Shown piece after piece: positions 1 through 9,038 of a stretch of DNA of 64,000 nucleotides. Source of the stretch: Saprospiraceae bacterium (GTDB taxonomy: Bacteria > Bacteroidota > Bacteroidia > Chitinophagales > Saprospiraceae); assembly GCA_016714025.1 (NCBI GenBank), contig JADJOB010000002.1, positions 169,501 to 233,500 of the forward strand, in the 5' to 3' direction. Under the pieces are notes generated by a model that was not told the origin of the DNA, searched no databases, and saw only the letters and a list, made by a program, of their open reading frames with translations. The first letter of the stretch is position 1. Every line of letters starts with the position of its first letter. The position numbers and the translations under genes are program-made.

Positions 1-22
1 CCTAACTTGAAGGTATATTCTA

Positions 23-133
23 ATGCAAAATTATTATGAAAGCCGAATTGATCCAAATGATATTCCTCAATATTTAAATCATGTTTCGAAAAAGGTCAAT
101 TTTAAAGATTTAGGAATCGTTTTATCCAATTAA
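23..133 (+). CDS. Short ORF or 3' remnant, unknown
   Basis: A 36-codon reading frame starts at ATG 23 and ends with TAA at 131-133. It is rich in Asn, Tyr and Lys and ends in KDLGIVLSN. An in-frame TGA at 8-10 closes it upstream. A second frame open from position 1 stops at 37-39, so the end of another gene may also be present. It could be a small gene, or the tail of a longer gene broken by a frameshift near the window edge. I do not recognise it. Confidence 0.3.
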   Translation: MQNYYESRIDPNDIPQYLNHVSKKVNFKDLGIVLSN

Positions 134-178
134 TTATTACACATACGTATTTAAATAGAACAAAAACGCCTAATAATT

Positions 179-655
179 TCAATTGAATTGAGGAATTACT
201 TTCCTTAAATAAAGTGTCATTGTATTGAAATCAAGAATGGCCTCGCCTGCTCTTAGTAAATCGACACCCATTATACCATACAGATCTTCTTGTGCTCCAA
301 TTACAGCAAGTGACTCCCATGCAGATGCTAACGACATGACAGCAATGGGCAAGGTATCTATTTTAAATCCATTAATTTCAATTTTATTGTTATAAGATGG
401 GATGGTTTCAATACTGTGCACCCCAAGCCCTCCACCTGAATAGGTCGCATCATCCATATTAAGTTTTAAATTTAAATTTTCACATTGTTTTGTGTCTACC
501 ACAGTTTGTCCAGCTCCTGAGTCAAGAATATATAAACCTTCAACACCATTTATTATCAATTGGCCTGCAATATTCTGAGTAATTGGAACAACAAGGTATC
601 CCATCGAAATGAGCAAGGATGATATATTTTCGGTGCTTTGTGTATTCATATCCAT
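179..655 (-). CDS. Retropepsin-like aspartyl protease family protein
   Basis: A 158-residue protein with one copy of the retroviral-type aspartyl protease fold. The catalytic-type motif D-S-G-A is at residues 45-48 (YILDSGAGQTVV), preceded by the hydrophobic strand GQLIINGV. The second half holds the flap-like stretch and the family's typical ending GVDLLRAGEAILDF. Single-domain proteins of this type act as homodimers in known families, so the one visible Asp motif is as expected. There is no signal peptide; residues 12-25 are mildly hydrophobic. The substrate is unknown. It lies 17 nt downstream of the DUF2306-like gene on the same strand, so the two are probably co-transcribed. Confidence 0.7.
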   Translation of the reverse strand: MDMNTQSTENISSLLISMGYLVVPITQNIAGQLIINGVEGLYILDSGAGQTVVDTKQCENLNLKLNMDDATYSGGGLGVHSIETIPSYNNKIEINGFKIDTLPIAVMSLASAWESLAVIGAQEDLYGIMGVDLLRAGEAILDFNTMTLYLRKVIPQFN

Positions 656-672
656 TTTTACAGCTTTTTAAT

Positions 673-1314
673 TTATTGAAAATTAGGATTGTTTTCATGT
701 GTTCGTGACCAAATAATAATTAGAGGAACCAACAGAACCGTTGGTAAGAGCCAAGCGATATATCCTGGTAAAAAAGTATTATTAACTACTATAAAAGCGG
801 TAACGGAAGCAATGTAACTTCCTATCATTCTTTGGAGATGGGTTACCAGCCAATAATTCTGAACACTTGACCTGCCTTTAAAATTTATATAGTCCTGGTA
901 AACAAACAAGCAACTAAACCCTCCAAAGACTAAATGAACGATTCCGAAATAATTTCCCAGGAACATTTTGTAACAACCCATAGCAATTAAAACGGAACCG
1001 AAAAGCAACATGATTATACTCAAGATCCAGTCAATGTATTTAACATCAAATTGGGATCTTTTTCTCAAATAGCTTTTCCCCGTCAACAACATATAGCTTG
1101 TAAAAATTCCGATAGTAAATAAAAAATAACTAGGATGTAAATACGTTATTGCAATTGCCACAAGGGCTGTTAGCAACATTGCATAGAAATAGATTGTTCC
1201 AATGTTTTTATGACTTCTGTTGCCTTTCCTGGTAATTAAAATATAGAATCCAAGCAATAGACTGGCCCCACCACAAAAAATATGTATTGCCAACAGAAAT
1301 TTAAATAGTGTCAT
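673..1314 (-). CDS. DUF2306-like integral membrane protein
   Basis: A 213-residue protein with about six hydrophobic spans. It starts with an amphipathic helix containing HIFCGGASLLLGF, then a basic loop RKGNRSHKNIG followed by YFYAM. Spacing and residues resemble DUF2306-type membrane proteins, which have a conserved His in helix 1 and an R-x3-H loop. The ATG start at 1314 gives a normal membrane N-terminus. No biochemical role is known for the family. It is first in a two-gene minus-strand unit with the aspartyl-protease-like gene. Confidence 0.55.
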   Translation of the reverse strand: MTLFKFLLAIHIFCGGASLLLGFYILITRKGNRSHKNIGTIYFYAMLLTALVAIAITYLHPSYFLFTIGIFTSYMLLTGKSYLRKRSQFDVKYIDWILSIIMLLFGSVLIAMGCYKMFLGNYFGIVHLVFGGFSCLFVYQDYINFKGRSSVQNYWLVTHLQRMIGSYIASVTAFIVVNNTFLPGYIAWLLPTVLLVPLIIIWSRTHENNPNFQ

Positions 1315-1576
1315 AGCCTTTCCCTTATAAATTCTATTTGCTTAATTAAAACTGAACAGCCCAATGTAAAAACAATTTTTAATTTGGAATTGGCTAAAAT
1401 ACGTTCAAATAATTTCAATCAATATTAAATTTAAAATTGCAATATTCACACTTTCGAACTCCATTCCTTCAAAACTGTTTAACTCCATTTAAAACAATGC
1501 TTGAAAGTCAATTACTGATATTAATTGGTAACTGGATTCCCCATATCAATTTCTTTTAAAATAAGCGTGAATTAAA

Positions 1577-1607
1577 TTGCAGCTTTTCTGTGAAACAGCT
1601 ATCTTCG
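1577..1607 (+). promoter_or_regulatory. Putative promoter of the giant T9SS protein
   Basis: TTG at 1577-1579 and TATCTTCG at 1600-1607 are 20 nt apart. They resemble the Bacteroidota -33/-7 pair (TTG, TAnnTTTG) with one mismatch in the -7 box. The TTG start codon at 1626 follows 18 nt later. The rest of the 1315-1625 gap between the divergent genes shows only AT-rich sequence. Confidence 0.4.
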
Positions 1608-1625
1608 TAAACTAAAATCGAGCAG

Positions 1626-4600
1626 TTGAAATTTTATTATATATTTTTATTACTTATAGTTAGCTCACTTGTAACTGCTCAGCAAAACCATTTCGTAAAT
1701 GTACCATCAGGGGGAAATTGTTGCTGTGGGCAATACACAGAAATTTTCTTTCCCAACCTTGATTTTGAAGATCCGCCTTTGCCACCTCCCGGTGGACTGA
1801 TTTTATATTCTGCGGGTGATTTTTTTGGTGGGTGGACCTGTACGCGGGCTACTATTGATTATAAAGATGCCTTTTTTGGAAATCTGACTTTAGGCAACCC
1901 AAATGGGCGCTCCAATTTTATTGATTTACATGGTTCGCCCGGATTTGGAGCGATTGAATACAATCTTACAGGCCTCACTCCAGGTAATATGTACCGAATT
2001 GAATTCTGGACCGCGCAAAACGGGAGTGGCTATACATCTACAGGAACTTTAAAAATTGCTGGCGGAGCCTGGTTGAATGAAAACTGGACTGTTTCGGTTG
2101 ATGGAAGTGTTTTTTGGTTTAAAGTGACCTTTGAATTTATGGCAATGGCAGCTACTGCCAAGATGGAATTCAGTAGCATTGGAGGCAGTGAATGGGGCGG
2201 CACTATAATTGATGACATCCGTATTTTTGAGTGTCCTGGCGATCAGGAAGGTCCCATTGTAAATAATCCGCCAGATGATGTTGAAGTAGAATGTGATAAA
2301 GACATTCCCAAAGTACCCGTTCTCAATGTAAACGATAATTGCGATTTAAATCCAGACTTTACTTTTAAAGAAAAATTGGAATTGATCGATCCGTGCACCA
2401 AGATAATTACACGAAATTGGGAAATTCGGGATGATTGTGGAAATATAACTTATGAAGAGCAAATTATAACCGTTTCAGATAAAACCCCTCCGGAAATAAA
2501 AAAGGCACCTGTTGATGCCCGAGTCAGCTGCTCTGGTGATGTACAAAAACAATTTTCCGATTGGATTAAAAACAATGGCAATGCAACTGCATTTGATGCC
2601 TGTGGTAAAATTACCTGGCGAAATTCCTACGATCATAATCCGCAAAAATCCTGCGATACCATCCTGGTTGAATTCATCGCACAGGATCCTTGCGGTCAAG
2701 AAACCAGTGTATTCGGAAATTTCATTGTAATAGATACCAGTGCCCCTAAAATTAATAAAATAGCCGAAAGCAGAAATTTAAATTGCGATGCAGCCTGGCG
2801 CGACTCTCTTAAATTGTGGTTGTATTATCACGCATACGCAGAAGCTATAGATGATTGTGATACTGTATTGTGGACAAGCAACTTTAAAGGCGATTCTACT
2901 AAATCACCACTAGATGTTACATTTTATGTGAAAGATAAATGTGGAAATCTTGACAGCACAAATGCCACATTTATCAATCGTAAAAGCAGCGATACTTTTT
3001 TAGTAAACAGAACTTCCTGTAGTATTCCGAATTCCATTTCAGATACTATGAAATTCCAGATCGCAGGCTGTGATAGCATTGTGATTGTCAATACCCTCAA
3101 AGTCTTTCCAGATACGAGTCGATTTTTCTTTAATACCTGTGATCCACAACAAAAACTATTGGATAGTTTGTACTTTATCAATGTATTTGGTTGCGATTCA
3201 ATTGTGATCAATTCATACACCTTGCATGCAATTCAAGTAAATCAGGTACAGGATTTTTCATGTAATTATACCAGCCGAACATTTGATACTTTGACCCTTC
3301 AGGGAGTCTATTGTGATTCAATTATCATCACTGAACACCTGCCTTTGCGAAAAGATTCGATCCATTTATTGAAAACCAGTTGTGACAGCACACAAAAAGG
3401 AACCATTGTATTAAATTTAAAAAATCAATTTGCTTGTGATAGCATTGTAACCATTCAAACTGATTTTTCACCACAAACAATTTCACACGTTCAATCGTAT
3501 GAATGTGGTTTAGTTGCTACTTATACAGATACAATGCTTTTTACAACGAGTTTGTGTGACAGTTTAGTAATCACAGAACATCTACCATTATTTAAGGACA
3601 GCATTTTTATCCAATCACATACCTGTGATCCATCACAAGCAGGCATGCAAAAAAATATATTTAAAAACCAATTTGGTTGCGACAGCATCGTACAAGAGGA
3701 AATTATATTAGACCCTAGCCAACAAATCAATCTAATAAAATATAGTTGCCTTCCAGCTGATACAGGAAATCGAGTTCAAATCTTTAAAAATCAATTTGGT
3801 TGCGACAGCGTCATCCAAACACATACTGCGTTGTTGAAATCCGACAGCACATGGATTCAAAAATTTACTTGTAAATTAAATGAATCAGGAATTACAACGG
3901 CAAACTTAATAAATAGAAACGGTTGCGATAGTTTTATCATTACGAAAACGGATTTTGTTAAAGCAGATACCGCTTATCGAATTCAGAAGACCTGTATCAC
4001 CAATCAACAAGGAATTGATACATTCAGAATCTCAGGAACCTTCTGTGATAGTGTGCTAATAATTGAAACAAAATTTGTGGCTTCTGATACAAGTTATCAA
4101 TTCAAAAGCAGTTGCTTTCCAACAAAAGCAGGTTTGGATAGTATGCTATTGATTAACCATCAGGGTTGCGATTCTCTGGTATACATTCAAACAGATTACG
4201 CTCCCTTAAAATTGAAAATATCCATTGATTCGATTAGTTGTTTTAATGCGGATGATGGTCAACTCCAAATTACCAATATACAAGATTTTGGAACCAGCTT
4301 TGATGTAAACCTAAACAACCAAACTTCAAGCAACCAATCAAATTTAAATAAATTAAAACCCGGCAGCTATCTGATTTACGTGAAAGACAGTTCGGGCTGT
4401 ATAACAGATACCTTACAATTTAAATTAGACAATCCTCCTGCACTGATTACCGATTTAGGAAATGATCTGGAAGTTAATGCCAATACGGAATTCAATTTAA
4501 AATTGAATTACAATCGCAAGCCCCAAATTATACAGTGGATTCCAAACCAACTTACAAGTTGCACGAATTGTGATGAAATTAAATGGACGACCAATCAGGA

Positions 4601-4970
4601 TACTTGGGTGTACACATTGAGTACGGATGAACGAAATTGTCAGTCATTAGATTCTATTTTCATTCGTGTTCGAAAAGAAACCAAGGTATTTGTCCCCAAC
4701 AGCTTTTCTCCAAATGGTGATAACATCAATGATTATTTTTACCTTATCGGAAATGACGACATTCACATAGAGCTTTTACAAATTTACAGTCGCTGGGGGG
4801 AATTATTGTTTTCAACAGAAAACAGCATTCCAAATCGTGCTGAAACCGGTTGGAATGGCAGTTTTAAAAATCAGAAAATGAATCCTGGCGTTTATGTGTA
4901 TTATGCACGAGTTAAACTAACCAACGGAACACTTCAGGAGTTTAAAGGTGATTTGAGTTTGATAAGGTAA
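1626..4970 (+). CDS. Giant secreted protein with type B T9SS (gliding-associated) C-terminal domain
   Basis: An 1114-residue secreted protein. Residues 1-18 are a signal peptide (KFYYIFLLLIVSSLVTAQ) that begins exactly at the TTG used as start. Residues about 30-205 look like a carbohydrate-binding jelly roll (FPNLDFEDP opening, DUF642-like). Residues 208-455 hold HYR-like/Ig-like segments with paired cysteines (VECDKD, DNCDLN). Residues 456-858 are ten about 40-residue repeats ending in CDSIV-like motifs. Residues 864-935 form a SprB-type repeat (ISCFNADDGQLQI, GSYLIYVKDSSGC). Residues 1021-1114 are the gliding-motility-associated C-terminal domain (VFVPNSFSPNGDN, then WNGSF and NPGVYVYYARV), which targets cargo to the type IX secretion system. 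It is probably a cell-surface or released adhesin. The ligand is unknown. Confidence 0.85.
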   Translation: MKFYYIFLLLIVSSLVTAQQNHFVNVPSGGNCCCGQYTEIFFPNLDFEDPPLPPPGGLILYSAGDFFGGWTCTRATIDYKDAFFGNLTLGNPNGRSNFIDLHGSPGFGAIEYNLTGLTPGNMYRIEFWTAQNGSGYTSTGTLKIAGGAWLNENWTVSVDGSVFWFKVTFEFMAMAATAKMEFSSIGGSEWGGTIIDDIRIFECPGDQEGPIVNNPPDDVEVECDKDIPKVPVLNVNDNCDLNPDFTFKEKLELIDPCTKIITRNWEIRDDCGNITYEEQIITVSDKTPPEIKKAPVDARVSCSGDVQKQFSDWIKNNGNATAFDACGKITWRNSYDHNPQKSCDTILVEFIAQDPCGQETSVFGNFIVIDTSAPKINKIAESRNLNCDAAWRDSLKLWLYYHAYAEAIDDCDTVLWTSNFKGDSTKSPLDVTFYVKDKCGNLDSTNATFINRKSSDTFLVNRTSCSIPNSISDTMKFQIAGCDSIVIVNTLKVFPDTSRFFFNTCDPQQKLLDSLYFINVFGCDSIVINSYTLHAIQVNQVQDFSCNYTSRTFDTLTLQGVYCDSIIITEHLPLRKDSIHLLKTSCDSTQKGTIVLNLKNQFACDSIVTIQTDFSPQTISHVQSYECGLVATYTDTMLFTTSLCDSLVITEHLPLFKDSIFIQSHTCDPSQAGMQKNIFKNQFGCDSIVQEEIILDPSQQINLIKYSCLPADTGNRVQIFKNQFGCDSVIQTHTALLKSDSTWIQKFTCKLNESGITTANLINRNGCDSFIITKTDFVKADTAYRIQKTCITNQQGIDTFRISGTFCDSVLIIETKFVASDTSYQFKSSCFPTKAGLDSMLLINHQGCDSLVYIQTDYAPLKLKISIDSISCFNADDGQLQITNIQDFGTSFDVNLNNQTSSNQSNLNKLKPGSYLIYVKDSSGCITDTLQFKLDNPPALITDLGNDLEVNANTEFNLKLNYNRKPQIIQWIPNQLTSCTNCDEIKWTTNQDTWVYTLSTDERNCQSLDSIFIRVRKETKVFVPNSFSPNGDNINDYFYLIGNDDIHIELLQIYSRWGELLFSTENSIPNRAETGWNGSFKNQKMNPGVYVYYARVKLTNGTLQEFKGDLSLIR
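2993..4203 (+). repeat. Ten protein-level repeats with CDS signature
   Basis: Within the giant secreted protein there are ten units of about 40 residues. Each ends in (G/Y/A/L/F)CDS followed by three or four hydrophobic residues and contains one further Cys about 20-25 residues upstream. The DNA around the motif repeats as TGTGATAGCATTGTA-like strings with synonymous drift. This looks like an old tandem duplication and not a fresh one. The two regularly spaced cysteines could form one disulfide per unit. Confidence 0.8.
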
Positions 4971-5288
4971 GCGTAGTTCATAGGTGATAGTTGTTAGTTG
5001 ATAGGTGATAGTTTTTAATAATGTGACTTCTTTGGAATTAACTTCTTCAAAGACTAGCTGAAAAAAGACAGTTTAGAGTTCTTTTATTTTAACTTATTAG
5101 AACAATTGCCAATTTTAGAAGTCTTATTGTTCAAAGGCCGATATTTATTTAATTAACAGCATGACAAAGTATTATGTCAGTAAGTTTATTAAACTAAAAT
5201 ATTCTAACATTTCAGGATTGTAACATTGCAGCATTGCGGTATTGTAAACCCCTGTCCATATTTTTACAACACATTTAAATAAATACAA
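4971..5288. other. Intergenic region with short-word repeats
   Basis: An AT-rich gap of 318 nt. Just after the stop codon GATAGGTGATAGTT-like words are repeated (about 4979-5015). Between these and 5216 I see no gene or clear hairpin. The region ends with the octamer array at 5217-5248 and an AT-rich stretch leading to the TTG start of the SET gene. Confidence 0.5.
5217..5248. repeat. Degenerate octamer array (ATTGYARN)
   Basis: Four successive octamers, ATTGTAAC, ATTGCAGC, ATTGCGGT and ATTGTAAA, keep ATTG and a purine-rich tail in register. The period and the word resemble the array at 37044-37099, whose unit can be read as ATTGCAGA/ATTGTAGA. Confidence 0.6.
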
Positions 5289-5717
5289 TTGACATCTTTA
5301 AATAGTGACAATACGATCGAAGCAGCCGAGTCTGATTATTTATACAAAGCCCCATCTCAAATTCAAGATGCCGGCTATGGATTGTTTACAGCCATCGACA
5401 TTTACAAAGATGAAATCATTGCAATTTATAAAGGAAAAATATTAAGTGAGGCTGAAATAAATAAAAGAGTTAAAGAAGGAAAAGACAGGTACTTCATCAA
5501 TATGCTGAATGGGAGTATCATGGATTCTATAAATTCCAAATGCTTTGCTAAATATGCAAATGACGCCAATGGCAAATCCAAATCAAAGTTCAAAAATAAT
5601 GCTGTAATTACACTTACTGACAAAGACAAAGTTTGTCTGATGGCCATAAAGGATATTCGTGCTGGTGATGAAATTTTCTGTAGTTACGGTAAAAAATACT
5701 GGAAAAAACATAGTTAA
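5289..5717 (+). CDS. SET domain-containing protein
   Basis: A 142-residue protein made almost entirely of a SET domain, the fold of protein-lysine methyltransferases that use S-adenosylmethionine. Visible motifs are DAGYGLFTAIDIYKDEII near residues 27-46 (the usual G-x-G opening), a central KYANDANG in place of the classic NHSC-type motif (about residue 97), and IRAGDEIFCSYGKKYW at the end, which holds the conserved Tyr. There is no post-SET cysteine cluster. The start is a TTG at 5289; no better ATG precedes the domain. Single-domain bacterial SET proteins may modify ribosomal or DNA-binding proteins; the target here is unknown. Confidence 0.8.
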   Translation: MTSLNSDNTIEAAESDYLYKAPSQIQDAGYGLFTAIDIYKDEIIAIYKGKILSEAEINKRVKEGKDRYFINMLNGSIMDSINSKCFAKYANDANGKSKSKFKNNAVITLTDKDKVCLMAIKDIRAGDEIFCSYGKKYWKKHS

Positions 5718-6154
5718 TCTATATTAAAAAAAGTCAGCTGAACTAAATTATTGTTATAAAGAGAATACTTAAATATAACGCAGAATTATTAAACTGATTC
5801 AATTTGGTTGGATAATCAAATAGTTCAATAAAACTAATTCATCAAATTTACCATCGAAGGAATAAGTATTGTTGCTAAATCCAAATTCAAATAACGGTTG
5901 AGATTTGCTCAAATAAAAAATAGAAAGATTTATCCCATTAAGACTTGCTTCATTAAGAAAAATAAACAATGGATTAACTTTGGTATTCCTTACCGGGATT
6001 GATAAATGTAAACTATCTCAACCTTATTTTACCCACATTTTGTCAATTTAGCTTTATATTTGGTCTTGTCAAGTGGCAGTATGGAACCAAGCTTGGCCAT
6101 AATTTGCCCAAACATGCAAACAATTACCACGTTTCCCAAATTATACAAATTTTC
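5718..6154. other. Intergenic region upstream of the ketoacyl synthase gene
   Basis: AT-rich, with no convincing gene. A frame reads in from a TTG at 5999 into the synthase but encodes nothing like the family and lies upstream of the promoter box at 6055-6062. No hairpin or repeat of note was seen. Confidence 0.5.
6055..6062 (+). promoter_or_regulatory. Putative -7 promoter box
   Basis: TATATTTG matches the Bacteroidota TAnnTTTG box. It lies 92 nt before the ATG of the ketoacyl synthase gene and favours the start at 6155 over upstream starts. No clear -33 TTG is seen at the usual distance. Confidence 0.4.
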
Positions 6155-7243
6155 ATGAGTAATTTAGTATATAAAACCGTCATTACAGGTACCGGGTGTT
6201 TTATTCCGCCTATAATTAAAACGAATAGGGACTTTACCGTACATGATTTTTTTGATGAAAATAAAAATAGAATCGAAACAGATCCTTCAGTCGTGGTTGA
6301 AAAATTCAGACAAATTACAGGCATTGAAGAAAGACGTTATGCTCCTACCGAAATGAATACTTCTGATATTGGAACGTATGCTGCCAAAGAAGCTTTAGAT
6401 GATAGCGGCATTGATCCTGAATCCTTAGATCAGATTATCGTAGCTCAAAATTTTGGCAATGTGATTAAGCATACGAATCAATCTGACATGGTTCCCTCCC
6501 TGGCTGCTCGAATCAAACATAATCTTAAAATAAAAAATCCCCATTGCGTAGCGTATGATGTATTGTTTGGCTGTCCAGGTTGGATTCAGGGAATGATTCA
6601 AGCTGATGCTTTTTTAAAAGCCCGATTAGCGAATAAATGTTTAGTCATAGGTGCAGAAACTTTGAGCAGAGTCATCGATGTGTATGACCGTGACAGCATG
6701 ATTTATTCAGATGGTGCAGGTGCTTGTGTTGTAGAATATCAGGAAGTAGATGCAATAAATGGAAGTGGCATGTTGAGTTCGGCAAGCGCATCCCATTGCA
6801 TGGAAGAAGTTTATTTTTTAAATTTAGGAGAATCTTATTTTCCAAATTCAGACCCACGTCAACGTTTTATTAAAATGAAAGGTCGTAAGATTTATGAATT
6901 TGCTCTAACCTATGTACCAGCCGCAATGAAAGAATGTCTGGATAAAGCAAATGCCAAAATCCAGGATGTTAAAATGATTTTTATACATCAGGCAAATGAA
7001 AAAATGGATGAGGCCATTATTAAAAACTTATACAAATTGTATGGAATCAACCAAACTCCTACAAATACCATCCCAATGAATATTCACAAACTGGGAAATA
7101 GTTCAGTAGCTACGGTTCCAACTTTATTTGATACAGTGCGTAAAGAAAAACTTGAAGGATTTACATTAGAAAAAGGAGATTTGGTATTATTTGCATCTGT
7201 AGGGGCAGGAATGAATATTAACGCAGTTTGTTATCGAATGTAA
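6155..7243 (+). CDS. 3-oxoacyl-ACP synthase III family protein
   Basis: A 362-residue thiolase-fold enzyme of the KAS III (FabH-like) family, which condenses an acyl-CoA with malonyl-ACP to start fatty-acid or related chains. The catalytic triad is visible: Cys140 in VLFGCPGW, His278 in FIHQAN and Asn315 in KLGNSS. The protein opens with YKTVITGTGCFIPP. The ATG at 6155 was chosen because this strand is the usual N-terminus and a promoter box lies between it and the upstream TTG. At 362 residues it is longer than housekeeping FabH (about 320) and it stands alone, away from plsX or other fab genes. It may therefore act in a specialised lipid or branched-chain pathway. Precise substrate unknown. 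Confidence 0.85.
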   Translation: MSNLVYKTVITGTGCFIPPIIKTNRDFTVHDFFDENKNRIETDPSVVVEKFRQITGIEERRYAPTEMNTSDIGTYAAKEALDDSGIDPESLDQIIVAQNFGNVIKHTNQSDMVPSLAARIKHNLKIKNPHCVAYDVLFGCPGWIQGMIQADAFLKARLANKCLVIGAETLSRVIDVYDRDSMIYSDGAGACVVEYQEVDAINGSGMLSSASASHCMEEVYFLNLGESYFPNSDPRQRFIKMKGRKIYEFALTYVPAAMKECLDKANAKIQDVKMIFIHQANEKMDEAIIKNLYKLYGINQTPTNTIPMNIHKLGNSSVATVPTLFDTVRKEKLEGFTLEKGDLVLFASVGAGMNINAVCYRM

Positions 7244-7311
7244 TCCATATGGGTTTGGATACACGATTTGAATAATCTCTTTTTTTTGAAATGTAATTTA
7301 ATTTAAATTTA

Positions 7312-7551
7312 ATGAACCTGACAGATTGGATTGGATTCATAGGTGTAAGTTTATTGCTTGCTGCCTTTTTTATGAACCTGAGAGGCATAATTCAAAAAGA
7401 AAGTCTAAGCTATTTATTACTAAATATTGGAGGTGCCGGATTAGCTTGTTTTGCTTCAATATTACTAAATTATTTTCCATTTATTATACTGGAAGCTTGC
7501 TGGACTTTGGTTTCACTCCATGGTTTGATTCAGTATTTAAAACTTCACTAA
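7312..7551 (+). CDS. Small CBU_0592-like membrane protein
   Basis: A 79-residue protein with three hydrophobic spans (residues about 5-21, 30-48, 52-70). It follows the pattern of the small CBU_0592-type family: DWIGFIGVSLLLAAFFMNL, then NIGGAGLACFAS and a final segment ILEACWTLVSLHGL. The function of the family is not known. It follows the ketoacyl synthase on the same strand after 68 nt. Confidence 0.6.
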   Translation: MNLTDWIGFIGVSLLLAAFFMNLRGIIQKESLSYLLLNIGGAGLACFASILLNYFPFIILEACWTLVSLHGLIQYLKLH

Positions 7552-7632
7552 ACAATAGAAGAAATCAATATAAATGCACTATTGGATCAAAAAATACTTA
7601 CATTGCACAAAACTTTAAACAAATCAATATTT

Positions 7633-8118
7633 ATGAAAAACCAAATTTATGCCTTTTTAGGTATGCTTACCTTACTTTTAACTTCATGCGCTGCACCGGT
7701 TGAACCACCAAAAGCAATTGATATGGATCAATTAAAAGTTGAAATTCAAAAAATGGAAGATGCATTTGCTGCTGCTGAAAAAGCGAAAGATGCTGATGGG
7801 GTCGTGGCTTATTACAGTGATGATGCTGTAAGTTATAGCCGTAACGAAGAGCCTGCTTCTGGGAAAGCTGCAATTAAAGAAAAAATTGCAAAAGGAATCG
7901 CCAAAGACACAACAGGAAACTACAATGTTTATAAAGTGGTTGATCTGTTTGCAGAAGGTAATACTGCAATAGAAATCGGCTCATGGACCGTTATGAATCC
8001 TGCCGGAGCGGAAGTAAAAAAAGGACATTACATGTCTTATTTTCAAAAACGAGATGGTAAATACGTCTGTGTCCGGGATATGAATGTAAGTTCTATGCCT
8101 GAATCTGAAAAGCAATAA
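7633..8118 (+). CDS. NTF2-like (DUF4440-type) lipoprotein
   Basis: A 161-residue lipoprotein. The signal peptide MKNQIYAFLGMLTLLLTSCAAP ends in a lipobox with Cys near residue 19. The mature part (residues 35-160) is an NTF2/SnoaL-like cone fold as in DUF4440: MEDAFAAAEKAKDADGVVAYYSDDAV, then SGKAAIKEKI, and a C-terminal strand GKYVCVRDMNVSS. The ATG at 7633 was chosen over a TTG at 7582 because only this start gives a proper lipoprotein signal. Likely anchored in a membrane with a ligand-binding or accessory role; no enzyme activity can be assigned. A strong terminator follows at 8231-8281. Confidence 0.75.
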   Translation: MKNQIYAFLGMLTLLLTSCAAPVEPPKAIDMDQLKVEIQKMEDAFAAAEKAKDADGVVAYYSDDAVSYSRNEEPASGKAAIKEKIAKGIAKDTTGNYNVYKVVDLFAEGNTAIEIGSWTVMNPAGAEVKKGHYMSYFQKRDGKYVCVRDMNVSSMPESEKQ

Positions 8119-8230
8119 AATTATACTAATTACAAATTTACTCCAACGAATTATTAAAAGGGTATTACTGCAAAAGAAGAATAAAGCAATTCATCTGATG
8201 CGTCCCAATATTCATTAGTTTGGAATAGTA

Positions 8231-8281
8231 TTTAAAAATAAAACCTCGGTTGATAATTTCAACCGAGGTTTTATTTTTAAA
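8231..8281. terminator. Bidirectional intrinsic terminator
   Basis: A perfect inverted repeat whose arms contain AAAACCTCGGTTGA and its complement, with a 5-nt loop. The GC-rich core sits between A-rich and T-rich flanks, so either strand yields a hairpin followed by U residues. It lies between the convergent genes ending at 8118 (+) and 8331 (-). Confidence 0.85.
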
Positions 8282-8330
8282 TACTAAGTACTTTCTGTAT
8301 TGAGAATGAACTATAGCGAATGTTCAGAAA

Positions 8331-8987
8331 TTATTTATTCCAAATCTTGACCGCAATTATTGCAAAAAATAAAGTATATGCATAGCGAACATATTCATAA
8401 AAAGCCGTGCTGGAATCCCAAATCAACATAATTGTAATCCCGGCAGCGCCAAAAATGACAGCAAAATAACCTAACCATTTTGGTAAAAAGGAATCGCGGA
8501 TAATTCCTATACCCATAGGAAGGAATCCCAAACAGAAAAACATATAACCCATACGCCTTAAGCATAAGACCCATTCATAAGTAACTTCTAAAGTTTTAAC
8601 AAAGGGTTCTTGTTCAGCTGCTGCAAGTGTTGATGCTTTCCAACCAGCCCATGCACCCATATGCATAAAATAAGCTTCTGCAGTGGTGCCTACAAATAAT
8701 GCAAGGCAACACACAATGATACCCGGATTGAGAATCGGATGAGCAGGAGATATTCGCATTAAACTGCCTAAAGAAAATAATCCCATGATTCCTAAAAAGA
8801 CTCCAAAAACAAGTACCCTAAAGGACCAAATAAAAAGTGTTTGGTTGTCATGCGCAGTCAGTAAGGAAGCAAGATTAAATGCATCCTGCAATTGAACCGG
8901 TCGCATCAGATATCCGGCATTGATCATAATGGCAGACAGAAACAGTAAGACTGCGGTAAACCGATAATTAAATTTTGAGTTTTCCAT
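8331..8987 (-). CDS. Integral membrane protein, unknown function
   Basis: A 218-residue protein with about six or seven transmembrane spans: residues near 12-28 (FTAVLLFLSAIMINAGYL), then spans around 55-80, 90-110, 140-160, 165-185 and 190-210. I recognise no conserved catalytic motif. The ATG at 8987 is preferred over a TTG at 9005, which lies inside a -7 promoter box. It is transcribed alone, converging on the terminator at 8231-8281. Confidence 0.6.
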   Translation of the reverse strand: MENSKFNYRFTAVLLFLSAIMINAGYLMRPVQLQDAFNLASLLTAHDNQTLFIWSFRVLVFGVFLGIMGLFSLGSLMRISPAHPILNPGIIVCCLALFVGTTAEAYFMHMGAWAGWKASTLAAAEQEPFVKTLEVTYEWVLCLRRMGYMFFCLGFLPMGIGIIRDSFLPKWLGYFAVIFGAAGITIMLIWDSSTAFYEYVRYAYTLFFAIIAVKIWNK

Positions 8988-9002
8988 TTGTATTCGTTTT
9001 GA

Positions 9003-9010
9003 CAAAAGTA
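9003..9010 (-). promoter_or_regulatory. Putative -7 promoter box
   Basis: On the minus strand the sequence reads TACTTTTG, a full match to TAnnTTTG, ending 15 nt before the ATG at 8987. Confidence 0.5.
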
Positions 9011-9038
9011 ATAAGTCTCTTCCTAATTTCCGAATCCC

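Noticed and set aside
5999..6154. N-terminal extension of the ketoacyl synthase from a TTG
   Set aside because: The extra 52 residues do not resemble the family and the stretch contains a -7 box.
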